Assembly (NCBI RefSeq): GCF_001598695.1
Contig: NZ_BCZK01000008.1
Coordinates: forward strand, 62,001 to 126,000
Direction of reading: 5' to 3'
Origin: Klebsiella oxytoca NBRC 105695
GTDB lineage: Bacteria > Pseudomonadota > Gammaproteobacteria > Enterobacterales > Enterobacteriaceae
DNA length: 64,000 nt
The notes beneath the pieces are model-generated. The model saw nothing but the letters and a program-made list of their open reading frames with translations, did not search any database and was not told the origin of the DNA. Position 1 is the first letter of the stretch, and each line of letters opens with the position of its first letter. The translations under genes were made by a program, and so were the position numbers. Below, piece by piece: positions 18,726-30,075 of this stretch.

Positions 18726-19822
18726 CACGCCGCTCCTTTGTTAAAACGGGCACGGAAGCGGCGCATCGGCACCGTATCCCACAGGTTCAACAGCACGGCC
18801 AACGCGAAATAGAGCAGGTTTACCGCCCACATCCAGATCATCGGATCCATTTTGCCTTTACCGCCGCTCGATTTAATCGACGTTTGCAGCAGGAAGAACA
18901 CCAGATAGAGCAGCATCGCCGGCAGCATCGACAGCACGCGACCCTGGCGCGGGTTCACCACGCTGAGCGGCACCACCATTAGCGCCATGATGAATACCGT
19001 TGCCACCAGCGTGAAGCGCCAGTGCAGCTCCGCCCGGGCGCGATCGGTATCGGTACGCCACAGGGTGCGCATATCCATCTGCTCGGTATCGTTCGGATCG
19101 GAGGCCACCGCCTGATGGCCAACAATCGCCTGATAGTTTTTAAAGTCGGTAATGCGAAAGTCGCGCAGCATCGCGGTGCCTTCAAAGCGGGTGCCCTGAT
19201 TCATGGTCACCACCTGCGAACCGTCTTTACGCAGCGAGAGCTCGCCGGTATCCGCGACCACCACCGAAGGGCGCGCGTTGCCTCGTGGCCGCAGTTGGGC
19301 AAGGAAGACGTCGCTGAAACGGTTGCCGTTTACGTTCTCAATAAACAGCACTGCGCTGCCGTCGCTGGCCTGCTGGAACTGGCCCTGGGCCAGCGCGGCC
19401 ATGCCGGGGTTTGCTTTCGCTTCCGCCAGCACTTCATCCTGATGACGGGACGACCAGGGCCCCGCCCACATCACGTTGACCGCCGCGATAATGCCCGTAA
19501 AGAGCGCAAGGATCATGGCGGCTTTCACCAGCACGGCCTTACTCAGGCCGCAGGCGTGCATCACCGTGATTTCGCTTTCGGTATACAGTTTGCCCAGCGT
19601 CATCAGCAGCCCGAGGAATAAACTCAGGGGCAGAATAAGCTGCGCCATTTCAGGTACGCCCAGCCCTAACAGCGAGAGCACCAGATTTGTCGGGATATCG
19701 CCATCAACAGCGGCGCCGAGGATCCTGACCAGTTTCTGACAGAAGAAAATGAGTAGCAGGATGAATAGGATCGCCAACTGGCTTTTCAGCGTCTCACGAA
19801 CCAGATATCTTATGATTATCAC
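18725..19822 (-). CDS. lptF: LPS export ABC transporter permease LptF
   Basis: Partner permease of LptG in the lipopolysaccharide extractor. The 365-residue product starts with GTG, as in E. coli, followed by IIIRYLVRETLKSQLAILF. Topology is TM1-3, a periplasmic jellyroll and TM4-6; coupling region TESEITVMHACGLSK and conserved VVPLSVVNPRQGR at the start of the last helices. The stop overlaps the lptG start by one base. Divergent from pepA across 267 bp. Confidence 0.98.
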   Translation of the reverse strand: MIIIRYLVRETLKSQLAILFILLLIFFCQKLVRILGAAVDGDIPTNLVLSLLGLGVPEMAQLILPLSLFLGLLMTLGKLYTESEITVMHACGLSKAVLVKAAMILALFTGIIAAVNVMWAGPWSSRHQDEVLAEAKANPGMAALAQGQFQQASDGSAVLFIENVNGNRFSDVFLAQLRPRGNARPSVVVADTGELSLRKDGSQVVTMNQGTRFEGTAMLRDFRITDFKNYQAIVGHQAVASDPNDTEQMDMRTLWRTDTDRARAELHWRFTLVATVFIMALMVVPLSVVNPRQGRVLSMLPAMLLYLVFFLLQTSIKSSGGKGKMDPMIWMWAVNLLYFALAVLLNLWDTVPMRRFRARFNKGAA

Positions 19823-20086
19823 TATAAATACGCCCGTAAAAACCCGTTTTATTGCAGGAAAATTGCTTGTTTCATGGCTTAAACGTCATTTATTCTCTTT
19901 AGTCGTCGAAAACATCGCTAAGATTAAATGACTCGCTGGTTCTGCGTATCAGGATCTTTTCTGACGAACCAAGGCCGTAATAACGTTAAGATTAACACGA
20001 AGTCACCACAACAGCGGACATGAGTTACGAAAGCTTTCAATTCTATCCGTAGCCACCGTCGTTGTCTTTAAGATTCAGGAGCGTAG

Positions 20087-21601
<1,515 letters not shown>

Positions 21602-21605
21602 TTGC

Positions 21606-21695
21606 CGTCTGATGCCCGGCGGCGTTACGCTTGCCGGGCCTCTGGAAAGATACCGTTTATAGGCCGGGTCAGCGTAGCGCCGCCCGGCTTAAGCA
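21606..21695. repeat. REP/BIME-like repeats between pepA and holC
   Basis: Two inverted units: GCCCGGCGGCGTTACGCTTGCCGGGC-like (about 21611-21640) and GGCCGGGTCAGCG...CGCCCGGC (about 21661-21689). They fill most of the pepA-holC gap and resemble the other REP-like units in the window. Confidence 0.75.
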
Positions 21696-21723
21696 TTTAA
21701 AGTCACCACAAGAAGCCCCATAT

Positions 21724-22167
21724 ATGAAAAACGCAACGTTCTATCTTCTGGACAATGATACGCAACAGGATGGCCTGAGCGCCGTTGAACAGCTGGTGTG
21801 TGACATTGCCGCAGAACGTTGGCGCAGCGGTAAACGCGTGCTCATCGCCTGCGAAGATGAGCAGCAGGCCATTCGTCTGGACGAAGCGCTCTGGGCACGC
21901 CCCGCAGAAAGTTTCGTTCCGCATAATCTGGCGGGGGAAGGTCCGCGCGGCGGCGCGCCGGTGGAGATCGCCTGGCCGCAAAAACGCAACAGCAGCCCGC
22001 GGGATATTCTGATTAGCCTGCGGCTAAACTTTGCAGATTTTGCCACCGCTTTCACAGAAGTGATAGACTTCGTCCCTTATGAAGACTCTTTGAAACAACT
22101 GGCGCGCGAACGCTATAAAGCGTACCGCATGGCTGGTTTCAACCTGAACACGGCAACCTGGAAATAA
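21724..22167 (+). CDS. holC: DNA polymerase III chi subunit
   Basis: Chi subunit of the clamp-loader complex; it bridges psi (HolD) and single-stranded DNA-binding protein at the fork. The 147-residue product ([56 protein letters not shown]) matches HolC along its length. Start at 21724 gives the normal length; earlier in-frame codons lie inside the REP-like repeats. The stop overlaps the valS start by one base, so the two are translationally coupled. Confidence 0.97.
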   Translation: MKNATFYLLDNDTQQDGLSAVEQLVCDIAAERWRSGKRVLIACEDEQQAIRLDEALWARPAESFVPHNLAGEGPRGGAPVEIAWPQKRNSSPRDILISLRLNFADFATAFTEVIDFVPYEDSLKQLARERYKAYRMAGFNLNTATWK

Positions 22168-25022
22168 TGGAAAAGACATACAACCCCCAAGATATCGAAC
22201 AGCCGCTTTACGAGCACTGGGAAAAGCAGGGCTATTTCAAACCCAATGGCGACGAAAGCCAGGAAAGTTTCTGCATCATGATCCCGCCGCCGAACGTCAC
22301 CGGCAGTTTGCATATGGGTCATGCCTTCCAGCAAACCATCATGGATACCATGATTCGCTACCAGCGCATGCAGGGTAAAAATACCCTGTGGCAGGCCGGT
22401 ACCGACCACGCGGGTATCGCTACCCAGATGGTGGTTGAGCGTAAGATTGCCGCCGAAGAAGGTAAAACCCGCCACGACTACGGTCGGGACGCCTTTATCG
22501 ATAAAATCTGGCAGTGGAAAGCGGAATCCGGCGGCACCATTACCCGTCAGATGCGCCGCCTGGGCAACTCCGTGGACTGGGAGCGCGAGCGCTTCACCAT
22601 GGACGAAGGCCTGTCCAACGCCGTAAAAGAAGTCTTTGTCCGCCTGTACAAAGAAGATCTGATCTATCGCGGCAAGCGTCTGGTCAACTGGGACCCGAAA
22701 CTGCGTACCGCCATCTCCGATCTGGAAGTGGAAAACCGCGAGTCTAAAGGCTCGATGTGGCATATCCGCTATCCGCTGGCCGACGGCGCGAAAACCGCTG
22801 ACGGTAAAGATTATCTGGTCGTCGCTACCACCCGTCCGGAAACCGTGCTGGGCGATACCGGCGTGGCCGTTAACCCGGAAGATCCGCGCTATAAAGACCT
22901 TATCGGCAAATTCGTCATTCTGCCGCTGGTTGACCGCCGTATTCCGATTGTTGGCGATGAACACGCCGATATGGAAAAGGGCACCGGCTGCGTGAAGATC
23001 ACCCCGGCGCACGACTTTAACGACTATGAAGTGGGCAAGCGTCATGCGCTGCCGATGATCAACATCCTGACCTTTGATGGCGATATCCGCGAAACCGCGG
23101 AAGTTTACGACACCAGAGGCAACGAGTCCGACGTCTACTCAAACGCCATCCCGGCGGAGTTCCAGAAGCTGGAGCGCTTTGCCGCGCGTAAAGCGGTGGT
23201 TGCCGCCATCGACGCGCTGGGCCTGCTGGACGAGATTAAACCGCACGATCTGACCGTACCATACGGCGACCGCGGCGGCGTCGTTATCGAACCGATGCTC
23301 ACCGATCAGTGGTACGTACGTGCCGACGTGCTGGCTAAACCGGCGGTTGAAGCGGTCGAGAACGGCGACATTCAGTTCGTGCCGAAGCAGTACGAAAACA
23401 TGTACTTCTCCTGGATGCGCGACATTCAGGACTGGTGTATCTCCCGTCAGCTGTGGTGGGGTCACCGCATCCCGGCATGGTACGACAACGACGGCAACGT
23501 TTACGTTGGCCGCACCGAAGACGAAGTACGCCAGGAAAATAACCTCGGCGCCGACGTGGCGCTGCGCCAGGACGAAGACGTGCTGGATACCTGGTTCTCC
23601 TCCGCGCTGTGGACGTTCTCTACTCTTGGCTGGCCGGAAAACACCGATGCCCTGCGCCAGTTCCATCCGACCAGCGTGATGGTTTCCGGCTTCGACATCA
23701 TCTTCTTCTGGATTGCCCGCATGATCATGATGACCATGCACTTCATCAAAGATGAAAACGGCAAGCCGCAGGTGCCGTTTAAAACCGTCTATATGACCGG
23801 TTTGATCCGCGATGACGAAGGCCAGAAGATGTCCAAATCGAAGGGCAACGTTATCGACCCGCTGGATATGGTTGATGGCATCTCCCTGCCGGAGCTGCTG
23901 GAGAAACGTACCGGCAACATGATGCAGCCGCAGCTGGCGGAGAAAATCGCCAAACGCACCGAGAAACAGTTCCCGAACGGCATTGAGCCGCACGGTACCG
24001 ACGCCCTGCGCTTTACCCTGGCGGCGCTGGCCTCTACCGGCCGCGACATTAACTGGGATATGAAGCGTCTGGAAGGTTACCGTAACTTCTGTAATAAGCT
24101 GTGGAACGCCAGCCGCTTTGTGCTGATGAATACCGAAGATCAGGATTGCGGCTTTAACGGCGGCGAAATGACCCTGTCGCTGGCGGACCGCTGGATCCTT
24201 GCGGAATTCAACCAGACCATCAAAGCCTACCGCGAAGCGCTGGACGGCTTCCGCTTCGATATCGCCGCAGGCATTCTGTACGAGTTTACCTGGAATCAGT
24301 TCTGCGACTGGTATCTGGAGCTGACCAAGCCGGTAATGAACGGCGGTTCCGAGTCTGAGCTGCGCGGCACCCGTCACACGCTGGTGACCGTTCTGGAAGG
24401 TCTGCTGCGCCTGGCGCACCCGATTATTCCGTTCATCACCGAGACCATCTGGCAGCGCGTGAAGGTCATTTGCGGTATCACTGCCGATACCATCATGCTG
24501 CAGCCGTTCCCGCAGTACGATGCGTCTCAGGTTGACGAAGCGGCGCTGGCCGATACCGAATGGCTGAAGCAGGCGATCGTCGCCGTGCGTAACATCCGTG
24601 CGGAAATGAACATCGCCCCTGGTAAGCCGCTTGAGCTGCTGCTGCGCGGCTGCAGCGATGCCGCGATTCGTCGCGTGAACGATAACCGCAGCTTCCTGTT
24701 GAACCTGGCGCGTCTGGAAAGCATCACCGTGCTGCCGGCCGATGATAAAGGTCCGGTTTCCGTGACCAAAATTATCGACGGCGCCGAGCTGCTGATCCCG
24801 ATGGCTGGCCTCATCAATAAAGAAGATGAGCTGGCGCGCCTGGCGAAAGAAGTGAGCAAAATCGAAGGCGAGATTAGCCGTATCGAAAGCAAACTTTCCA
24901 ACGAAGGCTTTGTGGCCCGCGCGCCGGAAGCGGTGATCGCCAAAGAGCGTGAGAAGCTGGAAGGTTATGCGGAAGCGAAAGCGAAGCTGATTGAGCAGCA
25001 GGCGGTTATCGCCGCGCTGTAA
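22167..25022 (+). CDS. valS: Valyl-tRNA synthetase
   Basis: Class I aminoacyl-tRNA synthetase charging tRNA-Val, with CP1 editing of misactivated threonine. The 951-residue product is nearly identical to E. coli ValS. Motifs: HIGH-type GSLHMGHAF near residue 45, the KMSKS loop [10 protein letters not shown] near 555, editing-domain [13 protein letters not shown], anticodon-binding domain from about 680, and a C-terminal coiled coil ([20 protein letters not shown]). It overlaps holC by one base and ends in a 12-bp perfect terminator. Confidence 0.99.
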   Translation: MEKTYNPQDIEQPLYEHWEKQGYFKPNGDESQESFCIMIPPPNVTGSLHMGHAFQQTIMDTMIRYQRMQGKNTLWQAGTDHAGIATQMVVERKIAAEEGKTRHDYGRDAFIDKIWQWKAESGGTITRQMRRLGNSVDWERERFTMDEGLSNAVKEVFVRLYKEDLIYRGKRLVNWDPKLRTAISDLEVENRESKGSMWHIRYPLADGAKTADGKDYLVVATTRPETVLGDTGVAVNPEDPRYKDLIGKFVILPLVDRRIPIVGDEHADMEKGTGCVKITPAHDFNDYEVGKRHALPMINILTFDGDIRETAEVYDTRGNESDVYSNAIPAEFQKLERFAARKAVVAAIDALGLLDEIKPHDLTVPYGDRGGVVIEPMLTDQWYVRADVLAKPAVEAVENGDIQFVPKQYENMYFSWMRDIQDWCISRQLWWGHRIPAWYDNDGNVYVGRTEDEVRQENNLGADVALRQDEDVLDTWFSSALWTFSTLGWPENTDALRQFHPTSVMVSGFDIIFFWIARMIMMTMHFIKDENGKPQVPFKTVYMTGLIRDDEGQKMSKSKGNVIDPLDMVDGISLPELLEKRTGNMMQPQLAEKIAKRTEKQFPNGIEPHGTDALRFTLAALASTGRDINWDMKRLEGYRNFCNKLWNASRFVLMNTEDQDCGFNGGEMTLSLADRWILAEFNQTIKAYREALDGFRFDIAAGILYEFTWNQFCDWYLELTKPVMNGGSESELRGTRHTLVTVLEGLLRLAHPIIPFITETIWQRVKVICGITADTIMLQPFPQYDASQVDEAALADTEWLKQAIVAVRNIRAEMNIAPGKPLELLLRGCSDAAIRRVNDNRSFLLNLARLESITVLPADDKGPVSVTKIIDGAELLIPMAGLINKEDELARLAKEVSKIEGEISRIESKLSNEGFVARAPEAVIAKEREKLEGYAEAKAKLIEQQAVIAAL

Positions 25023-25028
25023 TTCACT

Positions 25029-25060
25029 CGCCCCTTATCCATTCGGATAAGGGGCGTTTT
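25029..25060 (+). terminator. Rho-independent terminator after valS
   Basis: Perfect 12-bp stem CGCCCCTTATCC/GGATAAGGGGCG with ATTC loop, then TTTT. Confidence 0.95.
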
Positions 25061-25144
25061 CTGTGAAAGATCCTCGCTTGCACTCTCCCCTCCAGCAGTG
25101 TTATTAACAACATTATCCGTCATTATTTTGCAATGAGTCTTCAC

Positions 25145-25648
25145 ATGAATACGAGCGCAACCCTACCGCTAACCCTGCGCCGCATCACGGCTAATGATAA
25201 TCCGGCGATAGCCGCTGTTATCCGCCAGGTTTCCGCTGAATATGGCCTGACCGCCGACAAAGGCTATACGGTAGCCGATCCGAATCTGGATGAACTCTAT
25301 GAGCTATATAGCCAGCCGGGCGCCGCCTATTGGGTAGTTGAGCAAAACGGTCAGGTTGTTGGCGGCGGCGGGGTTGCGCCTCTGACCTGTAGCGAGCCCG
25401 ATATCTGCGAACTCCAGAAAATGTATTTTATGACCTCCGCGCGCGGCCAGGGGCTGGCGAAAAAGCTGGCGCTGATGGCCCTGGATCACGCCCGCCAGCA
25501 GGGATTCAAACGCTGTTATCTGGAAACCACCGCTTTCCTTAAAGAAGCGATCGGTTTATATGAACACCTTGGCTTCGAGCATATTGCTGAGCCGCTGGGC
25601 TGCACCGGCCACGTTGACTGCGAAGTCAGGATGCTGAAAGTGCTGTAG
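25145..25648 (+). CDS. yjgM: GNAT family N-acetyltransferase YjgM
   Basis: A 167-residue acetyltransferase of unknown substrate, clearly the orthologue of E. coli YjgM and of the same length from this start. The acetyl-CoA binding motif A is [24 protein letters not shown] (core R-G-Q-G-L), followed by [21 protein letters not shown] and the C-terminal [12 protein letters not shown]. An ATG four codons earlier (25133) is in frame; neither start has a clear RBS, so the choice rests on family length. Stands alone after the valS terminator. Confidence 0.9.
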   Translation: MNTSATLPLTLRRITANDNPAIAAVIRQVSAEYGLTADKGYTVADPNLDELYELYSQPGAAYWVVEQNGQVVGGGGVAPLTCSEPDICELQKMYFMTSARGQGLAKKLALMALDHARQQGFKRCYLETTAFLKEAIGLYEHLGFEHIAEPLGCTGHVDCEVRMLKVL

Positions 25649-25800
25649 CGCCAGCGAAAAGGCGATGCGGATTAATCGAAAAAACGCATGGTTTTCATGC
25701 AAAAAGAGCGTTATTCACCGCAAGTGTTCGCTAATACACTCTTCGAGCATTGGATCTTTTAGCCTGCCGCCGCGGCAGGCCTTGCTCAGGATAGAACACA

Positions 25801-26823
25801 ATGAAAAAACTCTCCCTCCTGCTCACCGGCAGCATGATACTTGCCGGCATGGCTTCCAGCGTTAACGCCGGCGAACTCGCTGGCAATACCGAAGGCGCTC
25901 AGATCATCCGCGTGGAAAAAACCCGGGGCCGTATCGATGCGCTCAACGATATCGTATATAGCCAGGTAAAAAGCACCGTCGCCGTTCGTCAACTGCATAT
26001 GTCTTTGCTGGTGCCGCGTAACGGCGATCTGAAACCGGCAATCGTCTATTTCCCCGGCGGCGGTTTCACCAGCGCGGCCTGGAATAAGTTTATCGAGATG
26101 CGTATGGCGCTGGCGTCGTCGGGATTCGTCGTCGCGGCAGCGGAATACCGTACGGTTCCCGATATCTTCCCGGCCCCGGTTATCGATGGTAAAGCCGCCG
26201 TTCGCTATCTGCGCGAACATGCAGCGGAATACGGTATAGATCCGTCGCGTATTGGCGTGCTGGGGGATTCCGCAGGCGGCTATATGGCGCAGATGCTGGC
26301 GCTTACCAATGGCGACAAAACGTTCGATCGTGGCGATAACCTGGCGCAGTCATCGGACGTGCAGGCCGCCGCCACGCTGTACGGAATTTCGAATCTGTTG
26401 AATATCGGCGAAGGTTTTCCGCAGGCGATTCAAAAAGTGCACCAGTCACCTGCAGTCACTGAAGCGCTGCTGGTCCACGGTAGCGCCTTTCGCGACTGGC
26501 CGGGAGCGACGATTGCCAGTGACCCGCAAAAAGCGCTGGCTGCCAGCCCGATGGGCCATATTCGCGGTAAAAAGCCGCCATTTTTAATTATGCACGGCAG
26601 CGCCGACACTCTGGTTTCACCGGTACAAAGTCAACAGCTCTATCGCGCGCTGAAGAAAGAGGGTAACCCGGCCGATTACGTGCTGCTGGAAGGCGCGGAG
26701 CACGGCGATGACAGCTGGTATCAGAAGCCGGTTATTGAACGGGTAGTGAACTGGTTTAAAACCACCCTCGGCGCGCCCAAAGCCGCCGCGACAGCAGAAA
26801 AAGATAAAAACGCCAATCTGTAA
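25801..26823 (+). CDS. Exported alpha/beta hydrolase, HSL-like esterase family
   Basis: A 340-residue protein with a Sec signal peptide (MKKLSLLLTGSMILAGM...VNAG) and an alpha/beta hydrolase domain. The oxyanion-hole motif is YFPGGGFTSAAW (near residue 80), the nucleophile elbow GDSAGGYMAQ (near 157), the acid HGSADTLVSP and the histidine GAEHGDDSW. These residues make a complete Ser-Asp-His triad of the hormone-sensitive-lipase/BD-FAE-type carboxylesterases. Substrate unknown; periplasmic location is inferred. It is not part of the E. coli backbone at this position and stands alone between yjgM and miaE. The C-terminal ~15 residues are Ala/Lys-rich and low complexity. Confidence 0.85.
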   Translation: MKKLSLLLTGSMILAGMASSVNAGELAGNTEGAQIIRVEKTRGRIDALNDIVYSQVKSTVAVRQLHMSLLVPRNGDLKPAIVYFPGGGFTSAAWNKFIEMRMALASSGFVVAAAEYRTVPDIFPAPVIDGKAAVRYLREHAAEYGIDPSRIGVLGDSAGGYMAQMLALTNGDKTFDRGDNLAQSSDVQAAATLYGISNLLNIGEGFPQAIQKVHQSPAVTEALLVHGSAFRDWPGATIASDPQKALAASPMGHIRGKKPPFLIMHGSADTLVSPVQSQQLYRALKKEGNPADYVLLEGAEHGDDSWYQKPVIERVVNWFKTTLGAPKAAATAEKDKNANL

Positions 26824-26828
26824 TGGAT

Positions 26829-26862
26829 CGTCAGGCCGCTGCGATGAAGCTGCGGCCTGACG
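26829..26862. terminator. Hairpin between convergent hydrolase gene and miaE
   Basis: Perfect 11-bp stem CGTCAGGCCGC (26829-26839) with GCGGCCTGACG (26852-26862). There is no strong U-tract, so terminator function is inferred from its position at the two stops. Confidence 0.6.
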
Positions 26863-26863
26863 C

Positions 26864-27622
26864 TCAGGCGGGCACGCCGCTGTGAAAGCGAAACTCCGCC
26901 TCGGGCGCGTTAATGAGCACCGCTTCCGCCTCGCCAAGCTGGCGTACGCGTTCACTGATATCGTCCCCGGCAATCCTCTGCGCCAAATCCAGATAGTCCT
27001 GATAGTGGCGCGCTTCAGAGCGCAGCAGCGACAGATAAAACTTTTGCAGATCGTCATCCAGCCATGGCGCCAGCGCGGCAAAACGCTCGCAGGAGCGGGC
27101 TTCAATATAGGCTCCGCAGATGAGTTTATCGATCAACATGACCGGTTCATGCGAACGCACTTCCCGGCGCAGCCCGCGAGCATAGTTACTGGCGGTGATT
27201 TTGACGTATGGGATATCGCGGGAAAGCATAATTTCCCTCACCTGCCAGAAGTGATGCAGCTCTTCTTTGATTAGCAGGATCATGCTGTCGAGTAGCTGAC
27301 GTCCCCAGGGATCGTCGGTCTGCGGCATGGCGCTTTTATTTATCTGCTTATGCAGCGCGACGAAATCCGGTTCCGGCCCCCAGCGGTAGGTAAAGTCCTC
27401 GTACGGCTTCAGGCAGGCCAGCAGTTCATCCGCGCCTGCTTTATCCGCGACGTATCGACGCACCAGCAGCATGGCGTTTTGCGCCGCTTTCAGTTCGCAC
27501 ACCATATGGTCGGTCAACAGCAGCGGGAGGTTTTCCGGTTTACGGGCTTCATCAATCCACGCCTGAGGTGTTGGGCAATGCAGAAAGCTTAAAATCGGAG
27601 CGAGTATTTGCGGGTAATCCAT
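26864..27622 (-). CDS. miaE: tRNA-(ms2io6A37) hydroxylase
   Basis: Non-haem diiron monooxygenase that hydroxylates the isopentenyl group of ms2i6A37 in tRNAs reading UNN codons. The 252-residue helical protein shows ligand motifs spaced as in a ferritin-like four-helix bundle: DHMVCELKAAQNAM, LIKEELHHFWQV (E-x-x-H), GAYIEARSCERF and SEARHYQDY (E-x-x-H). Salmonella has miaE next to argI/rraB, whereas E. coli K-12 lacks it, which agrees with this position. Slightly shorter than the Salmonella protein. Transcribed toward the exported hydrolase gene. Confidence 0.93.
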   Translation of the reverse strand: MDYPQILAPILSFLHCPTPQAWIDEARKPENLPLLLTDHMVCELKAAQNAMLLVRRYVADKAGADELLACLKPYEDFTYRWGPEPDFVALHKQINKSAMPQTDDPWGRQLLDSMILLIKEELHHFWQVREIMLSRDIPYVKITASNYARGLRREVRSHEPVMLIDKLICGAYIEARSCERFAALAPWLDDDLQKFYLSLLRSEARHYQDYLDLAQRIAGDDISERVRQLGEAEAVLINAPEAEFRFHSGVPA

Positions 27623-27674
27623 TGAAGTTCCTTGCTATACGGCGGCATACCGTGCCGCCGTATACCTCTGCTAC

Positions 27675-28094
27675 TTAGTGGCGGACGCCGTCGTCGTCTT
27701 CATCAACGAGATCTTCGTCGTCATCGCCTTCTTCCCCGTTAGGATCTTCGTAGTAGGTACCCCAGCCGTCGTACTCGACGTCGTATTTTTCCGCCAGGGT
27801 CATCAGCTGCTCAACCTGGGCATCGATCAGCTCGGCATTCAGCGCGGATTCGCTGAGGATATCGCAGCAAATCACGGTATCACCCTCTTCAACTTCCAGC
27901 TCTTCTGGCTCAGTCACTTCATAACCCAGCTTGAAGGCCTCGACCGCCACTTTTTCCAGCGTTTCGAAATCATCGGCAGAAAGATGGTGTTCAATGGTGT
28001 ACAGCGCGTCAGGATCGCTGCCGTCTTCGAGCAGTTCTTCAATAATCAGACGCGTTTCTTCACGCTGTTCTTCCAGTAATTCCGGGTTAGCCAT
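27675..28094 (-). CDS. rraB: Regulator of ribonuclease E activity B
   Basis: Protein inhibitor that binds RNase E and changes degradosome activity in E. coli. The 139-residue product starts [22 protein letters not shown] and ends in a strongly acidic tail (about residues 115-137). RBS AGGAACG precedes this ATG; the longer frame to 28205 has no RBS and runs into the argI control region. Divergent from argI. Formerly yjgD. Confidence 0.96.
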   Translation of the reverse strand: MANPELLEEQREETRLIIEELLEDGSDPDALYTIEHHLSADDFETLEKVAVEAFKLGYEVTEPEELEVEEGDTVICCDILSESALNAELIDAQVEQLMTLAEKYDVEYDGWGTYYEDPNGEEGDDDEDLVDEDDDGVRH

Positions 28095-28192
28095 GGCTCG
28101 TTCCTCATAATGTGTCGCAGATACTTCTATTGTCACATACCGCCGTGATTGCCTCCACCTTCTGAGAGAAAGATTTATGATGCGGGGTTGCA

Positions 28193-28231
28193 AATGAATA
28201 TTCATACATATAAAGTGAATTTTAATTCAAC
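28193..28231 (+). promoter_or_regulatory. Tandem ARG boxes of argI
   Basis: Two 18-bp ArgR sites separated by 3 bp: TGAATATTCATACA (28195-28208, imperfect) and the perfect palindrome TGAATTTTAATTCA (28216-28229). Their 21-bp centre spacing is the usual arrangement for an ArgR hexamer. Confidence 0.92.
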
Positions 28232-28258
28232 AAATGGCTTGAGCCACGTGAGGGAACC

Positions 28259-29263
28259 ATGTCCGCGTTTTATCAGAAGCATTTTTTAAAGTTGCTCGAT
28301 TTTACCCCCGCCGAAATCACCGCTCTGCTTGAGCTGGCCGCCAGGCTTAAAGCTGATAAGAAAAACAATATCGAAATTCAGCATCTCGCCGGTAAAAACA
28401 TCGCGCTCATCTTCGAAAAAGACTCTACCCGCACCCGATGCTCTTTCGAAGTTGCCGCATTTGACCAGGGCGCTCGCGTCACCTATCTCGGACCAAGCGG
28501 CAGCCAGATTGGCCACAAAGAGTCGATTAAAGACACCGCTCGCGTATTGGGGCGCATGTATGACGGTATTCAATATCGCGGCCATGGCCAGGAAGTGGTG
28601 GAAACCCTTGCCGAGTATGCCGGCGTTCCGGTGTGGAACGGCCTGACCAACGAATTTCACCCCACCCAGCTGCTGGCGGATTTACTGACTATGCAGGAAC
28701 ACCTGCCGGGCAAAGCCTTTAACGAGATGACTCTGGTCTACGCCGGCGACGCGCGGAATAACATGGGTAACTCCATGCTTGAAGCCGCTGCGTTGACCGG
28801 GCTGGATCTGCGTCTGGTCGCGCCAACGGCCTGCTGGCCGGAAGAGAAGCTGGTTGCGCAGTGCCGCACGCTGGCGCAGAAAAACGGCGGCAATATTACG
28901 CTAACTGAAGATATCGCTGCGGGCGTGAAGGGCGCGGACTTTATCTATACCGACGTCTGGGTATCGATGGGCGAAGCCAAAGAGAAGTGGGCGGAGCGTA
29001 TCGCGCTGCTGCGCGGGTATCAGGTGAACCGCGAGATGATGGCGCTGACCGGCAATCCGCAGGTGAAATTTCTCCACTGTCTGCCCGCGTTCCACGACGA
29101 CCAGACCACGCTCGGCAAACAGATGGCGGCGGAGTACGGCCTGCACGGCGGAATGGAAGTGACCGACGAGGTATTTGAATCCGCGGCGAGCATCGTTTTC
29201 GATCAGGCGGAAAACCGCATGCATACCATCAAAGCGGTGATGGTTGCGACGCTTTCCCACTGA
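28259..29263 (+). CDS. argI: Ornithine carbamoyltransferase
   Basis: Makes citrulline from ornithine and carbamoyl phosphate in arginine biosynthesis. The 334-residue product has the carbamoyl-phosphate loop [16 protein letters not shown] near residue 52, the second-site segments [12 protein letters not shown] and [16 protein letters not shown], and the ornithine-side [16 protein letters not shown]. It is preceded by tandem ARG boxes, so repression by ArgR is expected. It ends 2 bp from the convergent GntR gene, with no room for a dedicated terminator, which is a sign that the neighbouring operon was inserted tightly. Confidence 0.98.
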   Translation: MSAFYQKHFLKLLDFTPAEITALLELAARLKADKKNNIEIQHLAGKNIALIFEKDSTRTRCSFEVAAFDQGARVTYLGPSGSQIGHKESIKDTARVLGRMYDGIQYRGHGQEVVETLAEYAGVPVWNGLTNEFHPTQLLADLLTMQEHLPGKAFNEMTLVYAGDARNNMGNSMLEAAALTGLDLRLVAPTACWPEEKLVAQCRTLAQKNGGNITLTEDIAAGVKGADFIYTDVWVSMGEAKEKWAERIALLRGYQVNREMMALTGNPQVKFLHCLPAFHDDQTTLGKQMAAEYGLHGGMEVTDEVFESAASIVFDQAENRMHTIKAVMVATLSH

Positions 29264-29265
29264 AA

Positions 29266-29991
29266 TCAAAAACTAAACGTGTAACGCTCGGCGACAATAT
29301 ACTGTTCTCCATAGTGAATAGGCTGATGCTGGCTATCCAGAATCAGCGTTTTCATCAGGAATAACGGTTCGCCGGGCGGTTGCTGCAGCAGCGGTGCGTT
29401 GTCAGAATGCGCGCGCACCATCTCTACCGTCGTTTCACCCGCATAGGTAGGCACGATCGCGTATTTATCACGCAATAGCTGATAAAGCGACCCGCTGAGA
29501 TCTTCCTGCTGTAAAAATCCTAATCGTTTCAGTGAGTAGTAATTATTCTCTAACATTAACGGCGCATCGCCAGCGATCCTGAGGCGTTGGATATAAAGCA
29601 CGGAATCATCCCTCTCAAGCTCAAGAAGCTGACGCGCATTACGATAGTCCGGCAGAATCTCACGACGAGTCACTACGCTGTGGGTTGGTAGATGGTTAGC
29701 ATCGCATGCGGCAGTAAAGCTAAGCAGGTGCACAACTTTACGCTCAATTTTAGGCAGACAGACAAAAGTCCCCTTCCCCTGCTTTTTCACCAAATAGCCT
29801 TCGGCTACCAGCTCTTTCACTGCGTTGCGCACCGTAATGCGGCTGATATTGTAAAGTTCGCTGAGCTCAATCTCGGTGGGGATTTTCTCTCCTTCAGCGA
29901 GTTTCCCGGACGAGATATCGCTGAGGATTTTATCTTTAAGCTGCCTGTATAACGGTACGGAAGTATTCTGTTGCAGTCCAAAATTCGACAT
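29266..29991 (-). CDS. GntR/HutC-family transcriptional regulator (UTRA domain)
   Basis: A 241-residue regulator: N-terminal winged helix (residues 10-75, with SELYNISRITVRNAVKELVAEGYL and KKQGKGTFV) and a C-terminal UTRA ligand-binding domain (about 95-235, ending HYGEQYIVAERYTF). It is the last gene of the five-gene minus-strand operon resembling fra/frl loci, which also carry a GntR regulator (FraR/FrlR). It probably binds the 28-bp palindrome before the first gene (35079-35106); that link is inference. No RBS is obvious at the ATG. GATTATAATC at 30028-30037 could be part of a separate promoter. Confidence 0.88.
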   Translation of the reverse strand: MSNFGLQQNTSVPLYRQLKDKILSDISSGKLAEGEKIPTEIELSELYNISRITVRNAVKELVAEGYLVKKQGKGTFVCLPKIERKVVHLLSFTAACDANHLPTHSVVTRREILPDYRNARQLLELERDDSVLYIQRLRIAGDAPLMLENNYYSLKRLGFLQQEDLSGSLYQLLRDKYAIVPTYAGETTVEMVRAHSDNAPLLQQPPGEPLFLMKTLILDSQHQPIHYGEQYIVAERYTFSF

Positions 29992-30075
29992 AAAAGAGGT
30001 ACCAGCACGGCCATTGATGCGAAGCAGGATTATAATCGAAGCGCGCCCATCAAACTACGACGGCGCGCATATCCC

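Noticed and set aside
27675-28205. Longer 176-codon version of RraB
   Set aside because: The extra 37 codons overlap the argI control region and lack an RBS; the 139-codon form has AGGAACG and the usual family N-terminus.
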